Shown: positions 9,818-18,890, numbered from the stretch's first letter. The stretch: 64,000 bases of DNA from Flavobacterium rivuli WB 3.3-2 = DSM 21788 (GCF_000378485.1 NZ_KB899966.1:648695-712694), one strand, 5' to 3'. Notes: generated by a model not told the origin, from the letters alone. Numbers and translations are program-made.

Positions 9818-11206
9818 TTACTGTTTTCTGGCAATTTGCGCCATAAGTTCGGCCTCAGCCACAAGTTTTCCGTTAGCGTAGGCATTAGCCTGCATGTGGC
9901 ATATACCACGGCGTATAGGCGAAATAAGATCGCACTTAAATGTTAACGTATCTCCTGGCAATACCTTGTGTTTAAACTTAACATTATCTATTTTCATAAA
10001 ATACGTAAGATAGTTTTCAGGGTCAGGAACAGTACTTAAAATAAGTATACCTCCTGTTTGCGCCATGGCCTCTACAATAAGTACGCCCGGCATAACCGGT
10101 GCACCGGGAAAATGGCCTACAAAAAAATCTTCGTTCATGGTAACATTTTTAAGCCCTACCACGTGGCTATCGCTCATTTCTAATATCCTGTCTATCAATA
10201 AAAACGGCGGACGGTGCGGCAATATACTCATTATTTTATGAATATCCATAAGAGGCTCTTTATACAAATCGTATACAGGAACCTGATTGCGCTGCTCTAA
10301 CTTTATAATCTTAGACATTTTTTTTGCAAACTGCGTGTTTACAAAATGCCCAGGCTTATTAGCAATAACTTTACCTTTTATTCGCGTGCCTATTAAGGCA
10401 AGGTCACCTATAACATCTAATAATTTATGGCGTGCAGCCTCGTTAGGGTAATGCAGTGTAAGGTTATCTAAAATACCGTTTGGCTTAACAGTAATACTGT
10501 CTTTACCAAAGGCTTTTTTAAGATTTTCCATAGTCTCCGGAGAAATTTCCTTATCTACGTATACTATTGCATTGTTTAGGTCGCCGCCTTTTATAAGGCC
10601 ATTTTCCAGTAAAGTCTCCAGCTCGTGTAAAAAGCTGAATGTCCTGGATTCAGAAATCTGCTCTTTAAAATCTTTAAGGCTTTTAAGTGTTGCATTTTGT
10701 GTACCAAGCACTTTAGTACCAAAATCTACCATTGCAGTAATTTGGTAATCATCTGCAGGCATAACAATTATCTCACTGCCTGTAGCTTCATCAGTATAAG
10801 AAATAACCTCTTTTACCACATATATACGGCGTTCTGCATCCTGTTCCTCTACGCCTACTTTTTCTATAGCCTCTACAAAAAACTTAGAAGAGCCATCCAT
10901 AATAGGAGGTTCAGATGCGTCGAGCTCTATAATAACATTATCTACATCGCAGCCCACAAAAGCGGCAAGCACATGTTCTGATGTTTGTATCTTAACACCT
11001 TTCTTTTCAAGATTAGTGCCCCTTTGGGTATTTACTACATAATTGGCATCGGCTTCTACAACCGGTTGGCCTTCTAAATCTACCCTTACAAAAGTGTAAC
11101 CATTATTTACCGGCGCGGGCTTAAAAGTTATGGTAACTTCTTTACCTGTGTGCAGCCCAACCCCCTTTAACGATATTTCGCTTTTGATTGTGGTTTGTTT
11201 AACCAT
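9818..11206 (-). CDS. lpxC-fabZ: Bifunctional UDP-3-O-acyl-N-acetylglucosamine deacetylase / 3-hydroxyacyl-ACP dehydratase (LpxC-FabZ)
   Basis: The first ~305 residues are LpxC, the zinc deacetylase that commits UDP-GlcNAc to lipid A. The zinc-binding His78 is in TSEHVLAAF and further ligands are in HKLLDVIGD. Residues ~320-462 are FabZ, the hot-dog-fold dehydratase of fatty acid elongation, with HRPPFLLID and the catalytic His/Glu motif GHFPGAPVMPGV. The fusion joins lipid A and fatty acid synthesis at the shared 3-hydroxyacyl-ACP branch point. It is a known hallmark of Bacteroidetes. The ATG overlaps the lpxD stop by one base (TAATG). Confidence 0.98.
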   Translation of the reverse strand: MVKQTTIKSEISLKGVGLHTGKEVTITFKPAPVNNGYTFVRVDLEGQPVVEADANYVVNTQRGTNLEKKGVKIQTSEHVLAAFVGCDVDNVIIELDASEPPIMDGSSKFFVEAIEKVGVEEQDAERRIYVVKEVISYTDEATGSEIIVMPADDYQITAMVDFGTKVLGTQNATLKSLKDFKEQISESRTFSFLHELETLLENGLIKGGDLNNAIVYVDKEISPETMENLKKAFGKDSITVKPNGILDNLTLHYPNEAARHKLLDVIGDLALIGTRIKGKVIANKPGHFVNTQFAKKMSKIIKLEQRNQVPVYDLYKEPLMDIHKIMSILPHRPPFLLIDRILEMSDSHVVGLKNVTMNEDFFVGHFPGAPVMPGVLIVEAMAQTGGILILSTVPDPENYLTYFMKIDNVKFKHKVLPGDTLTFKCDLISPIRRGICHMQANAYANGKLVAEAELMAQIARKQ

Positions 11207-12246
11207 TATATGTCGTTTTTGTTTACTTCCCTGGTTTGTTTTTTAAGATCATCTACGTCGGCCACTATTTTAGGAAGATTCCTAAAATGTACATAAGCCT
11301 TATTAAAATCAGTATATGGCATGGCCGGCGAACCTTGTACAGATTCGTTATCTGCTATACTTTTAGTAACGCCCGATTGTGCCTGAATGCGCACGTTATT
11401 GCCTATAACAAGATGGCCAATAATGCCTACCTGCCCTCCTACAATACAGCTGCTGCCTATTTTTGTAGAGCCTGCAACACCCGTTTGAGATGCTATAACA
11501 GTATTTTCGCCTATTACAACATTATGCGCAATTTGTATCTGGTTATCCAGCTTTACGCCTTTTTTTATGATGGTAGACCCTAACGTAGCCCTGTCTATAG
11601 TAGTACAAGAGCCTATATCTACATTATCTTCTATAATTACATTACCTATTTGCGGCACCTTATTGTAAACACCTTCCTCATTTGGCACGTAGCCAAAACC
11701 ATCTGACCCTACAATAGCACCTGAGTGTATGGTACAGCCCGCCCCAATTTGGGTTTCGGAGTATATACGTACACCGGCAAATAAAATAGTATTATCGCCT
11801 ATAGTTACGTTATCTCCTACAAAAGTGTTAGGATATATTTTTACGTTATTACCAATTTTTACATTTTTGCCTATATAGCAAAAACTGCCCAGGTACAGGT
11901 TATCGCCATAGGTAGCCCCTTCTGAAATTACAGAGGGTTGCTCTATGCCAGATTTCATTAATTTAACCTGGTTATAGTATTCCAGCAGCTTAGAGAACGA
12001 TTTATAAGCATCTTCTACCTTTATAAGGGTAGTTGTTACTTCGGCTTCGGGCTCAAAAGTTTTATTTACTATAGTAATAGTAGCCTGCGTAGTATATATG
12101 TAAGGAAGGTATTTAGGATTAGCCAAAAAGGTTAAAGAACCATCGGTTCCCTCCTCTATTTTAGCCAGTGTAGATACCTCTGCATTTGGGTTACCCACAA
12201 CCTCACCTTCCAGTATACCCGCTATTTGTTCTGCTGTAAATTTCAT
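11206..12246 (-). CDS. lpxD: UDP-3-O-acylglucosamine N-acyltransferase
   Basis: LpxD adds the second 3-hydroxyacyl chain to the lipid A precursor. The 346-residue length fits the family. The N-terminal uridine-binding domain covers residues ~1-100 (SLTFLANPKYLPYIY), and hexapeptide repeats cover ~105-310. The catalytic base is the His in QIAHNVVIG. A C-terminal helix probably binds ACP. It is the first gene of the lpxD-lpxC/fabZ-lpxA run and starts 24 bases after the HD-domain gene. A -7 box (TATTTTTG, 12252-12259) lies only 5 bases before the ATG. Confidence 0.97.
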   Translation of the reverse strand: MKFTAEQIAGILEGEVVGNPNAEVSTLAKIEEGTDGSLTFLANPKYLPYIYTTQATITIVNKTFEPEAEVTTTLIKVEDAYKSFSKLLEYYNQVKLMKSGIEQPSVISEGATYGDNLYLGSFCYIGKNVKIGNNVKIYPNTFVGDNVTIGDNTILFAGVRIYSETQIGAGCTIHSGAIVGSDGFGYVPNEEGVYNKVPQIGNVIIEDNVDIGSCTTIDRATLGSTIIKKGVKLDNQIQIAHNVVIGENTVIASQTGVAGSTKIGSSCIVGGQVGIIGHLVIGNNVRIQAQSGVTKSIADNESVQGSPAMPYTDFNKAYVHFRNLPKIVADVDDLKKQTREVNKNDI

Positions 12247-12251
12247 CCCGA

Positions 12252-12259
12252 CAAAAATA
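12252..12259 (-). promoter_or_regulatory. Possible -7 box before lpxD
   Basis: The minus strand reads TATTTTTG, ending 5 bases before the lpxD ATG. No convincing -33 element lies upstream and the DNA is very AT-rich, so this could be chance. Confidence 0.3.
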
Positions 12260-12269
12260 TAAAATTAAA

Positions 12270-13514
12270 TTAAATAGCGGCTTTTTCCAAAAGCACTTTT
12301 GGAAAACACAGGTAATACTTTGTTACCGGCTTAGATAATGCCTTTAAATTCAACTGGTCAGATGCTTCTGCTACATCCTCCACAGTACGGTCTTTCATTA
12401 ATATATGTATGGGTTCATCGGTTTTATTGTATGCCTGGTTCTTTATTTTACCCCTAAACACAAAATATTCTGCTTCTTTTTCCGTTATTCCGTACTTTTC
12501 CATGATGGTTTTTTGCAATACTACCACTTCATCTTTTGCCACTTTATCAGATTGCATCCTTATTTTGGGCAGGTCGCGGTTAATGATCATTTTACTTAAT
12601 TCACTCAGCACAAAATCATCATGAAACTGCCACGCTTTTATCGCACTTATAATATCAAAATCGTCCAGGTAAGAGAATGTTTTAAGCACATTGGCGTCAA
12701 AATCTCCAAGTTCTATTTTATGTTGAAGGAAAAACTGTAAAGGTTCGCTGGCATTAATTTCTTTACCCTGATGCGTTAGGTCTTTTGCGCGTTTTAATAT
12801 CTTGGTAAGCACAAGCTCTGCCGCAACGCTGGTTTTATGCAGGTAGGCCTGCCAGTACATTAGCCTGCGCGCCACAAGAAATTTCTCTACAGAGTAAATA
12901 CCTTTCTCTTCTATAACCAGCAAATCGTCCTGAACGTTAAACATTTGTATAAGGCGCTCACTGTTTATATTGCCTTCGGCTACGCCACTGTAAAAACTAT
13001 CGCGCTTAAGGTAGTCCATCCTGTCCATATCCAGCTGGCTCGATATAAGCTGAAGCATAAACTTGCGGTGGTAATTGCCTTTAAATATTTGTATGGCAAG
13101 GGTTAGCTTACCTGTAAAAGTTTCGTTTAAGCTATCCATAAACAGCATCGAGATGGCTTCATGGTTAACATTCTCTACAATGCTATGCTCCATAGCATGC
13201 GAAAATGGTCCGTGCCCTATATCGTGCAGTAATATGGCTATGCAAAGCGCGTTTTCTTCTTCGGCAGAAATATCTACACCTTTAAATTTAAGCACCTGTA
13301 TGGTTTTATGCATAATGTGCATACAGCCTAAAGCATGATGAAAACGGGTATGGTGGGCGCCGGGATACACAAGGTATGACATTCCCATTTGGGATATACG
13401 CCTGAGCCTTTGAAAATAAGGATGCTGAATAAGGTCGTATATCAGCGGGTTGGTTATAGAGATAAACCCGTAAATAGGGTCATTAAGTATTTTAAGCTTG
13501 TTGATTTCGCTCAC
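12270..13514 (-). CDS. HD-domain phosphohydrolase
   Basis: This 414-residue cytoplasmic protein has a dGTPase-like HD domain. Metal ligands are visible in HHTRFHHALG (first His) and in the HD motif LLHDIGHGPFSHAME. The pattern, including the leading RLRRISQMG, matches the HD proteins related to SAMHD1 and the bacterial dNTP triphosphohydrolases. The nucleotide substrate is not proven. The start is a GTG at 13514 (MSEINKLKI), preceded 19 bases upstream by a TATATTTG -7 box. It is the first gene of the minus-strand block leading into the lpx genes. Confidence 0.9.
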   Translation of the reverse strand: MSEINKLKILNDPIYGFISITNPLIYDLIQHPYFQRLRRISQMGMSYLVYPGAHHTRFHHALGCMHIMHKTIQVLKFKGVDISAEEENALCIAILLHDIGHGPFSHAMEHSIVENVNHEAISMLFMDSLNETFTGKLTLAIQIFKGNYHRKFMLQLISSQLDMDRMDYLKRDSFYSGVAEGNINSERLIQMFNVQDDLLVIEEKGIYSVEKFLVARRLMYWQAYLHKTSVAAELVLTKILKRAKDLTHQGKEINASEPLQFFLQHKIELGDFDANVLKTFSYLDDFDIISAIKAWQFHDDFVLSELSKMIINRDLPKIRMQSDKVAKDEVVVLQKTIMEKYGITEKEAEYFVFRGKIKNQAYNKTDEPIHILMKDRTVEDVAEASDQLNLKALSKPVTKYYLCFPKVLLEKAAI

Positions 13515-13533
13515 AGGACAGCAAATTTTTTAA

Positions 13534-13541
13534 CAAATATA
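13534..13541 (-). promoter_or_regulatory. -7 box of the HD-domain gene
   Basis: The minus strand reads TATATTTG, a full match to TAnnTTTG, 19 bases before the GTG start. It probably also drives the downstream lpx genes. Confidence 0.5.
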
Positions 13542-13653
13542 CTAAAACCTGTTGGTTATTGGGCAAAATGCATCTATTTAACGTGTTGTGTAAGGGTTGT
13601 TAACGCATTTTTGTAAAAAAAGTTAAACATAGGTTAATACACATTGTGCAGAC

Positions 13654-13675
13654 AACAGATTACGAACAGATTACG
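13654..13675. repeat. Tandem 11-base direct repeat
   Basis: AACAGATTACG occurs twice without a gap, at 13654-13664 and 13665-13675. This is one helical turn apart and 29-50 bases before the start of the small secreted-protein gene. It could be an operator, but there is no direct evidence. Confidence 0.6.
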
Positions 13676-13703
13676 TAGTTTTACATAAGCAAAACTCATT
13701 GCC

Positions 13704-13976
13704 ATGAAAATAGTACTACTCTCATTATCAGCATTTTTTACAATCACTTTTGTAAATGCACAACAAGTGCAGGAACGCCTTGACCAGCAGCCTGCCCCGG
13801 TAACCCAACAGCAGGTAGAACGTGATGCCAAGGTGGCAGATGATGTGCGAAAAAAGGATGACGCCGACAAAAAAAAGCAGGAGGCCGAAGCTAAAAAGAA
13901 GGAAGAAGAAAAAAAGGCTGTTGCCAAATCTGAAGATAAAAGTAAAAAGACTTCAACAACACCAGGAAAACAATAA
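13704..13976 (+). CDS. Small secreted Lys/Ala/Glu-rich protein
   Basis: This 90-residue protein has a clear signal peptide (residues 1-19, ending VNAQ). The mature part is almost entirely charged and low in complexity: a Gln/Pro-rich start, then runs of K, E, A and D that would form a single long helix or stay disordered. I recognise no domain. The biased composition makes homology hard to judge, but the signal peptide and the strong terminator just downstream support a real gene. A tandem 11-base repeat lies directly upstream. Confidence 0.65.
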   Translation: MKIVLLSLSAFFTITFVNAQQVQERLDQQPAPVTQQQVERDAKVADDVRKKDDADKKKQEAEAKKKEEEKKAVAKSEDKSKKTSTTPGKQ

Positions 13977-14013
13977 TAACGTTATTTTTTGTTACTTAGG
14001 TTATTGAAGGAGA

Positions 14014-14043
14014 GGCTCGCAAAGATTTTTGCGGGCCTTTTTT
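14014..14043 (+). terminator. Intrinsic terminator
   Basis: GGCTCGCAAA (14014-14023) pairs with TTTGCGGGCC (14028-14037), with one G-U pair, followed by a T run. It ends the small secreted-protein gene. Confidence 0.85.
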
Positions 14044-14046
14044 GAT

Positions 14047-14054
14047 TATATTTG
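14047..14054 (+). promoter_or_regulatory. -7 box TATATTTG
   Basis: A full match to TAnnTTTG, 21 bases before the ATG at 14076. It overlaps the TTG at 14052, which argues against that TTG being the start codon. Confidence 0.55.
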
Positions 14055-14075
14055 TTTAAACTCAATTTAAAGCAA

Positions 14076-14681
14076 ATGCCACTAAGATCAAATCTTACAA
14101 AATTATTCTTTCTTTTTTTTACACTGGCCGCCTCTACAGGTAATGCCCAAGATTCAGAATCCTTACCATTGCTTTACAGTTACGATGAGGGTTATAAATT
14201 TATTGAAAAGGCTAAAAATTTTATCAACGCAGGCGAATACTATAAAGCAGAAAAGTTTTTAGATATGGCGGCACGGGCAGACTATGGTTTTTGCGGCAAT
14301 GCCTGGTCATCCGCCAATGGCGAGATCGGTAATACAAAAGCCGAAATTTACATTATCCAAAGATATTACAACAAAGCACTCAATACATTAGAAACAGTTG
14401 GCGAATGCATGTTCGGATCCGATTGTGCCACAAGGGACAGCCTTAAAATAATGGCGCTGATAGGTAAATATGGCAAAACAAATGTAAGGGCCGCATTTAA
14501 TGAGGCGAGCGGCTTTAAAAAACCGGATGTTTTAAATTATCAATATTCAGTACATCTCTCCTCCCTTAATTATACTTTTAAATTTGAAAATTATATTAAA
14601 ATAGAAGGAAATATTCCTCAGAGTGATGAAGATATTAAAGCTTTAATGAAGAAGCAAAAATTTTACAGCCTGCTGGAATAA
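14076..14681 (+). CDS. Secreted protein of unknown function, possibly TPR-like
   Basis: This ~201-residue protein has a signal peptide (MPLRSNLTK followed by a hydrophobic stretch, cleavage near GNAQ). The helical middle part, with segments such as AGEYYKAEKFLDMAARADYG and IIQRYYNKALNTLETVGEC, resembles degenerate tetratricopeptide repeats. Cysteines at about residues 68, 110 and 116 may form a disulfide in the periplasm. I chose the ATG at 14076 because the upstream TTG lies in the promoter box. No function is recognised. It is a single gene, 186 bases before porX. Confidence 0.7.
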   Translation: MPLRSNLTKLFFLFFTLAASTGNAQDSESLPLLYSYDEGYKFIEKAKNFINAGEYYKAEKFLDMAARADYGFCGNAWSSANGEIGNTKAEIYIIQRYYNKALNTLETVGECMFGSDCATRDSLKIMALIGKYGKTNVRAAFNEASGFKKPDVLNYQYSVHLSSLNYTFKFENYIKIEGNIPQSDEDIKALMKKQKFYSLLE

Positions 14682-14866
14682 GGAATTCGCATGCAAACTA
14701 CTCCTGTTCACCGCAATAATTACAATTAAAAGCAATGATAAACATATTGCTGCGTTAGCATAAATACTATAAGAATTGTGTTACGATTTTATAATAAATT
14801 TAGGACAAAATCTCTTAAATAACGCTAACTTGCAGGATTAATTACGAACGAAAATTCACTCATAAA

Positions 14867-16420
14867 ATGAATGAGATCAAGATACTTTGGGTAGACGATG
14901 AAATAGACATGCTAAAGCCCCACATTATGTTTTTAGAGAAAAAAAACTATAATGTTACTACTGCCAATAATGGCCAGGATGCTTTAGAACTTTTTGATAA
15001 AGAAAACTTTGACGTAGTTTTTCTTGATGAGAACATGCCCGGACTTAGCGGCCTGGAAGTGCTTGCAGAGATGAAGGAAAAAAAATCAACAGTGCCCATA
15101 ATCATGATCACCAAGAGTGAGGAAGAATATATTATGGAGGGCGCCATAGGCTCTAAAATTGCCGACTACCTTATTAAACCGGTTAATCCTAACCAAATAC
15201 TGCTTTCTCTTAAAAAGAATCTCGACCACTCGCGCTTGATATCTGAAAAAACTACGCTGGATTACCAAAAGGAGTTCCGAAAGATATCTATGGATATGTC
15301 TATGGTAAGAACCTGGGAAGACTGGGTAGATTTTTACAAGCGCCTTATTTTTTGGGAGATGGAACTTGAGAATATTGAGGACCAGGGAATGATAGAGATA
15401 TTAGAATCGCAAAAAGCAGAGGCCAACTCGCAGTTTGGTAAATTTATAGAGAAAAATTATGAAGACTGGTATGAGCCGAAGGCAGATAAACCGGTTCTTT
15501 CTCATAATGTTTTCCGTGAGCTTGTTGTTCCGGAAATACAAAAAAAACAGCCTATACTTTTTGTTGTAATAGATAACCTGCGTTATGATCAGTGGAAATC
15601 TTTTGAGGGTGCTGTGAGTAATCACTATAAACTGGAAAAAGAAGCCGCCTACTATGCTATTTTACCTACTGCCACACAGTATGCCCGTAATGCTATTTTT
15701 AGCGGTATGACACCGCTGGAGATGGAAAAGAAATTTCCGCAATACTGGAAAAATGACGTAGATGATGGTGGTAAAAACCTTTATGAAGCAGAGTTTTTAA
15801 CCGAGCATTTAAAACGCCTTGGCCTTACTGCACTTAAGCAGGAATATTATAAGATAACTAATTTTGCTGCCGGTAAAAAACTGGTAGACAATTTTAAGTC
15901 GCTTAAAAATAATGACCTTACCACCATTGTATACAACTTTGTAGACATGCTTTCTCACGCCAAGACAGAGATGGATGTGGTTAAAGAACTTGCAAGTAAC
16001 GATAAAGCATACAGGTCATTAACACAAAGCTGGTTCCGCAATTCGCCGTTGTTAGAGATAATTCAGCAGGCACAGCAAATGGGCTTTAAACTTATTATAA
16101 CTACAGACCACGGTACTATAAACGTTAAGAACCCAAGCAAGGTTATAGGAGACAGGAATACCAGCCTTAACCTGCGTTATAAAACAGGACGAAGCTTAAC
16201 GTATGAAGACCGCGACGTTTACCATGTAAAAGATCCTAAACGTATACAACTGCCTACAATAAACATGAGTAGTTCGTATATATTTGCAAAGAACGATTAC
16301 TTCCTGGCTTATGTAAACAATTATAACCATTATGTAAGCTACTACCGCAATACGTACCAGCATGGTGGTATATCGCTGGAAGAAATGATCGTACCATTCT
16401 TAGTCTTCAACCCTAAATAG
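14867..16420 (+). CDS. porX: PorX: response regulator with C-terminal PglZ phosphodiesterase domain
   Basis: PorX partners with the histidine kinase PorY to control the type IX secretion system in Bacteroidetes. Residues ~1-120 form a receiver domain with acidic residues D10/D11, the phospho-acceptor D54 in FLDENMPG and the Lys in LIKPVNP. A helical linker follows. Residues ~205-517 form a PglZ domain of the alkaline phosphatase superfamily, with metal-ligand motifs VVIDNLRYDQW, the Thr in LPTATQYARNA and TTDHGTI. The 517-residue length matches PorX. Work on homologues reports oligonucleotide phosphodiesterase activity. PorY is not in the window. tsaE follows 69 bases later. Confidence 0.93.
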   Translation: MNEIKILWVDDEIDMLKPHIMFLEKKNYNVTTANNGQDALELFDKENFDVVFLDENMPGLSGLEVLAEMKEKKSTVPIIMITKSEEEYIMEGAIGSKIADYLIKPVNPNQILLSLKKNLDHSRLISEKTTLDYQKEFRKISMDMSMVRTWEDWVDFYKRLIFWEMELENIEDQGMIEILESQKAEANSQFGKFIEKNYEDWYEPKADKPVLSHNVFRELVVPEIQKKQPILFVVIDNLRYDQWKSFEGAVSNHYKLEKEAAYYAILPTATQYARNAIFSGMTPLEMEKKFPQYWKNDVDDGGKNLYEAEFLTEHLKRLGLTALKQEYYKITNFAAGKKLVDNFKSLKNNDLTTIVYNFVDMLSHAKTEMDVVKELASNDKAYRSLTQSWFRNSPLLEIIQQAQQMGFKLIITTDHGTINVKNPSKVIGDRNTSLNLRYKTGRSLTYEDRDVYHVKDPKRIQLPTINMSSSYIFAKNDYFLAYVNNYNHYVSYYRNTYQHGGISLEEMIVPFLVFNPK

Positions 16421-16489
16421 TTGAGGGCTCACTTTTAAAAATTTATAAGAAGATTCAACAGGCTTAATAGCATATAATTGAAAATACTA

Positions 16490-16897
16490 ATGGAGATTAC
16501 TTTTTCCCTTGAGGAAATTGACCAGGCTGCACAAAAAACGCTGGCCTTAAATTTAAAAAACATTATACTACTACATGGCAGTATGGGTGCGGGTAAAACC
16601 ACATTTATAAAATCTTTGGCAAGGCAACTTGGGGTAACCGATATGACATCGAGCCCCACGTTCTCTATTGTAAACGAATATGCAACCAGCGACGACAAGC
16701 CATTATACCACTTTGACCTTTATCGCCTTAACAGCGAAGAGGAAGCTTACGATATGGGTATAGATGAGTACTTTTATTCGGGCAACTTATGCCTTATAGA
16801 ATGGCCTGAAAAAACACCAAACCTTATCCCTTTAGACCATACTTCGCTTACTTTAAAAGCCCTGCCCGATGGCCGAAGGCATCTTACTGTAAAATAG
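16490..16897 (+). CDS. tsaE: tRNA threonylcarbamoyladenosine synthesis ATPase TsaE
   Basis: TsaE is the ATPase that works with TsaB and TsaD to place the t6A modification at position 37 of ANN-decoding tRNAs. The Walker A motif is GSMGAGKTT (residues ~30-38), followed by SSPTFSIVNEY and YHFDLYRL, which are typical of the family. The LIEWPE motif is near the C-terminus. I chose the ATG at 16490 (MEITFSLEEID) over an upstream in-frame TTG at 16478. It lies between porX and the alanine dehydrogenase-like gene. Confidence 0.95.
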   Translation: MEITFSLEEIDQAAQKTLALNLKNIILLHGSMGAGKTTFIKSLARQLGVTDMTSSPTFSIVNEYATSDDKPLYHFDLYRLNSEEEAYDMGIDEYFYSGNLCLIEWPEKTPNLIPLDHTSLTLKALPDGRRHLTVK

Positions 16898-16902
16898 TTG
16901 TT

Positions 16903-16910
16903 TATATTTG
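16903..16910 (+). promoter_or_regulatory. -7 box TATATTTG
   Basis: A full match directly after the tsaE stop and 37 bases before the next ATG. The alanine dehydrogenase-like gene may therefore be transcribed on its own as well as by readthrough. Confidence 0.5.
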
Positions 16911-16947
16911 CCTTTTTTTGTAAATTTCTCCCATATAATAGCCACCC

Positions 16948-18141
16948 ATGTCATTTACACCTTTTACAAGACAGCAACTTCTGCCACAGGAGGAAATGCT
17001 TGAAGTAGCCAGGCAGCGCAGCGACCTTTTTATAGGCATGCCAAAAGAAACGTCGTTCCAGGAACGCAGGATATGCCTTACGCCCGATGCTATAGCATCA
17101 TTAACGGCACACGGCCACCGCGTAATGATGGAAAGCGGCGCAGGCCTTACTGCAAGTTATACCGATAAAGAATACAGCGATGCCGGTGCCGAAATAACGC
17201 ACGATACTAAAAAAGTATTTGGCTGCCCTGTAATACTAAAGGTAGAACCGCCCACGGTAAAAGAGATCGAGATGATGAATCCCGAAACGCTGCTTATATC
17301 TGCACTGCAGTTAAAAACACAGCGCAAGGAATTTTTTGAGGCTTTAGAAACTAAAAAGATAACGGCACTTGCCTTTGAATTTATAAGAGATGAAGACGGC
17401 TCCTACCCTGCCGTAAAATCCCTTAGCGAAATTGCAGGAACAGCATCTGTACTAATAGCATCTGAACTAATGATTAGCCAGAAGCTTGGTAAGGGTTTAT
17501 TATTTGGAAATATAACCGGTGTACCACCTACAGAGGTTGTTATACTTGGTGCAGGAACAGCCGCCGAATTTGCTGCAAAAACCGCTCTTGGCCTTGGTGC
17601 CAGCGTTAAGGTTTTTGACAATTCTATAAACAAGCTACGCCGACTGCAAAATAATCTTAACCAACGTATTTTTACGAGTACAATACAAGAGAAGGCTATT
17701 CTTAAAGCCTTAATGCGCTGCGACGTAGCCATAGGTGCTATGCGTGGCAAAGACCGCAGCCCGGTTATTGTAAGTGAAACGATGGTAGAGCGCATGAAGC
17801 GCGGTGCTGTAATTATAGATATTTCTATAGATACGGGAGGATGCTTTGAAACATCTGAAGTTACAACGCATGAAAAACCTACTTTCGTAAAACACAACGT
17901 CACGCACTATTGTGTGCCTAATATCCCTTCGCGTTACAGTAAAACAGCTTCGCTATCCATCAGTAATATCATTAGTCCATTTCTATTGCAAATGGCAGAT
18001 GATGGTGGTATAGAAAGTGCCATACGCTGCAATGCCGGCCTTAAACATGGCATATACTTTTACCACGGCCGCCTTACCAACAGTAGTATTGCAGAGTGGT
18101 TTGATCTTGGTCATACCGATATTAACCTGATCGTATTTTAG
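16948..18141 (+). CDS. Alanine dehydrogenase-like protein
   Basis: This 397-residue protein belongs to the alanine dehydrogenase / PntA superfamily. It has the substrate-side ERRICLTP and LKVEPP (Lys98) motifs and a Rossmann NAD-binding segment VVILGAGTAAEFAAK. It is about 25 residues longer at the N-terminus than typical Ald (~371). The catalytic His of the LHLA motif (His96 in Bacillus) appears as Gln121 in SALQLK. The usual reaction, L-alanine to pyruvate and ammonia, is thus uncertain. The same form is probably common in Flavobacteria, where it is annotated as alanine dehydrogenase. Confidence 0.8.
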   Translation: MSFTPFTRQQLLPQEEMLEVARQRSDLFIGMPKETSFQERRICLTPDAIASLTAHGHRVMMESGAGLTASYTDKEYSDAGAEITHDTKKVFGCPVILKVEPPTVKEIEMMNPETLLISALQLKTQRKEFFEALETKKITALAFEFIRDEDGSYPAVKSLSEIAGTASVLIASELMISQKLGKGLLFGNITGVPPTEVVILGAGTAAEFAAKTALGLGASVKVFDNSINKLRRLQNNLNQRIFTSTIQEKAILKALMRCDVAIGAMRGKDRSPVIVSETMVERMKRGAVIIDISIDTGGCFETSEVTTHEKPTFVKHNVTHYCVPNIPSRYSKTASLSISNIISPFLLQMADDGGIESAIRCNAGLKHGIYFYHGRLTNSSIAEWFDLGHTDINLIVF

Positions 18142-18183
18142 CAAAGCAACCAAAAATAATATAACACACTTAAAATAAACTAT

Positions 18184-18226
18184 AAAACAGTTGTAAAATA
18201 TTTGTTTACAACTGTTTTATTTGTTT
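18184..18226. terminator. Perfect hairpin terminator
   Basis: A 14-base perfect stem (18184-18197 with 18205-18218, core ACAGTTGTAAA), a 7-base loop and T-rich flanks on both sides. It separates the convergent alanine dehydrogenase-like and lipoprotein genes. Confidence 0.85.
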
Positions 18227-18296
18227 TTAATCTGCTTAATTTTAGTTAGATAACACTAATGCTTATCTTGTATACTACTTTGTAAAAGATTGGAAA

Positions 18297-18713
18297 TTAC
18301 TTTAAATCGGTTACTTTAATAATTGTGTCATCACCAGGTCCAAAAGTAGTACCAATTACAGTAATTGTTTCGCCTATAGCTACATTCCTGTATTTTTTAG
18401 GGTCGGCCATATTAGGGATGCTTATAGTACCTGTGTATATTTTGCCATCGGCAGCCTCAATAGTAGCAGAATAACCGTCTTTACCCCTGTTTATTTCTGT
18501 TACTTTACCGGTAACGGTAACTTCTGTCTCTTTTGCCGGTGCATCTTCTATGGCAGATGTATCTTCGCCGGTAACAGGCAGGTTTGCAGTACTGTCTACA
18601 GCCTCAGCGGCAGCAGTGGGGTCTTGTGTCATAACAGCGTCTTTTTTTTCTGAACAGGCAATGGCACCCATTAACGATATGGCAAGGCCAAATACTAAAA
18701 TTTTGTTTTTCAT
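18297..18713 (-). CDS. Lipoprotein with an OB-fold-like domain
   Basis: This 138-residue protein has a lipoprotein signal with the lipobox GAIAC (Cys20). A Thr/Ala/Glu-rich linker (~20-65) follows. The C-terminal ~70 residues (TVTGKVTEINRGKDGYSATI and onward) look like a small beta barrel of OB-fold type, with alternating strands. The linker and domain arrangement suggest a periplasmic or surface binding role, but the ligand is unknown. It is a single gene between two terminators. Confidence 0.75.
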   Translation of the reverse strand: MKNKILVFGLAISLMGAIACSEKKDAVMTQDPTAAAEAVDSTANLPVTGEDTSAIEDAPAKETEVTVTGKVTEINRGKDGYSATIEAADGKIYTGTISIPNMADPKKYRNVAIGETITVIGTTFGPGDDTIIKVTDLK

Positions 18714-18819
18714 AGTTTGTTATTTTACCCAAAGATACCATTTTTGAAAGACGAAAACCGTGAAGTTATCTTACTTTTAAGAGTATTAAATTATACTTTT
18801 AAATATGAATTTGTTGTAA

Positions 18820-18855
18820 AAACATAAAATCCCGGTTACATAAAATAACCGGGAT
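18820..18855 (-). terminator. Terminator of the esterase gene
   Basis: ATCCCGGTTA (18829-18838) and TAACCGGGAT (18846-18855) form a perfect 10-base stem. On the minus strand it is followed by TTTTATGTTTTT. It lies 36 bases after the esterase stop. Confidence 0.8.
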
Positions 18856-18890
18856 AGTAACAACTAATTTAAAAGCATTATAAGTACCGG

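Noticed and set aside
12252..12259. Leaderless lpxD
   Set aside because: The -7 box is in position, but the -33 element is missing and the DNA is AT-rich, so the gene is left out of the leaderless set.
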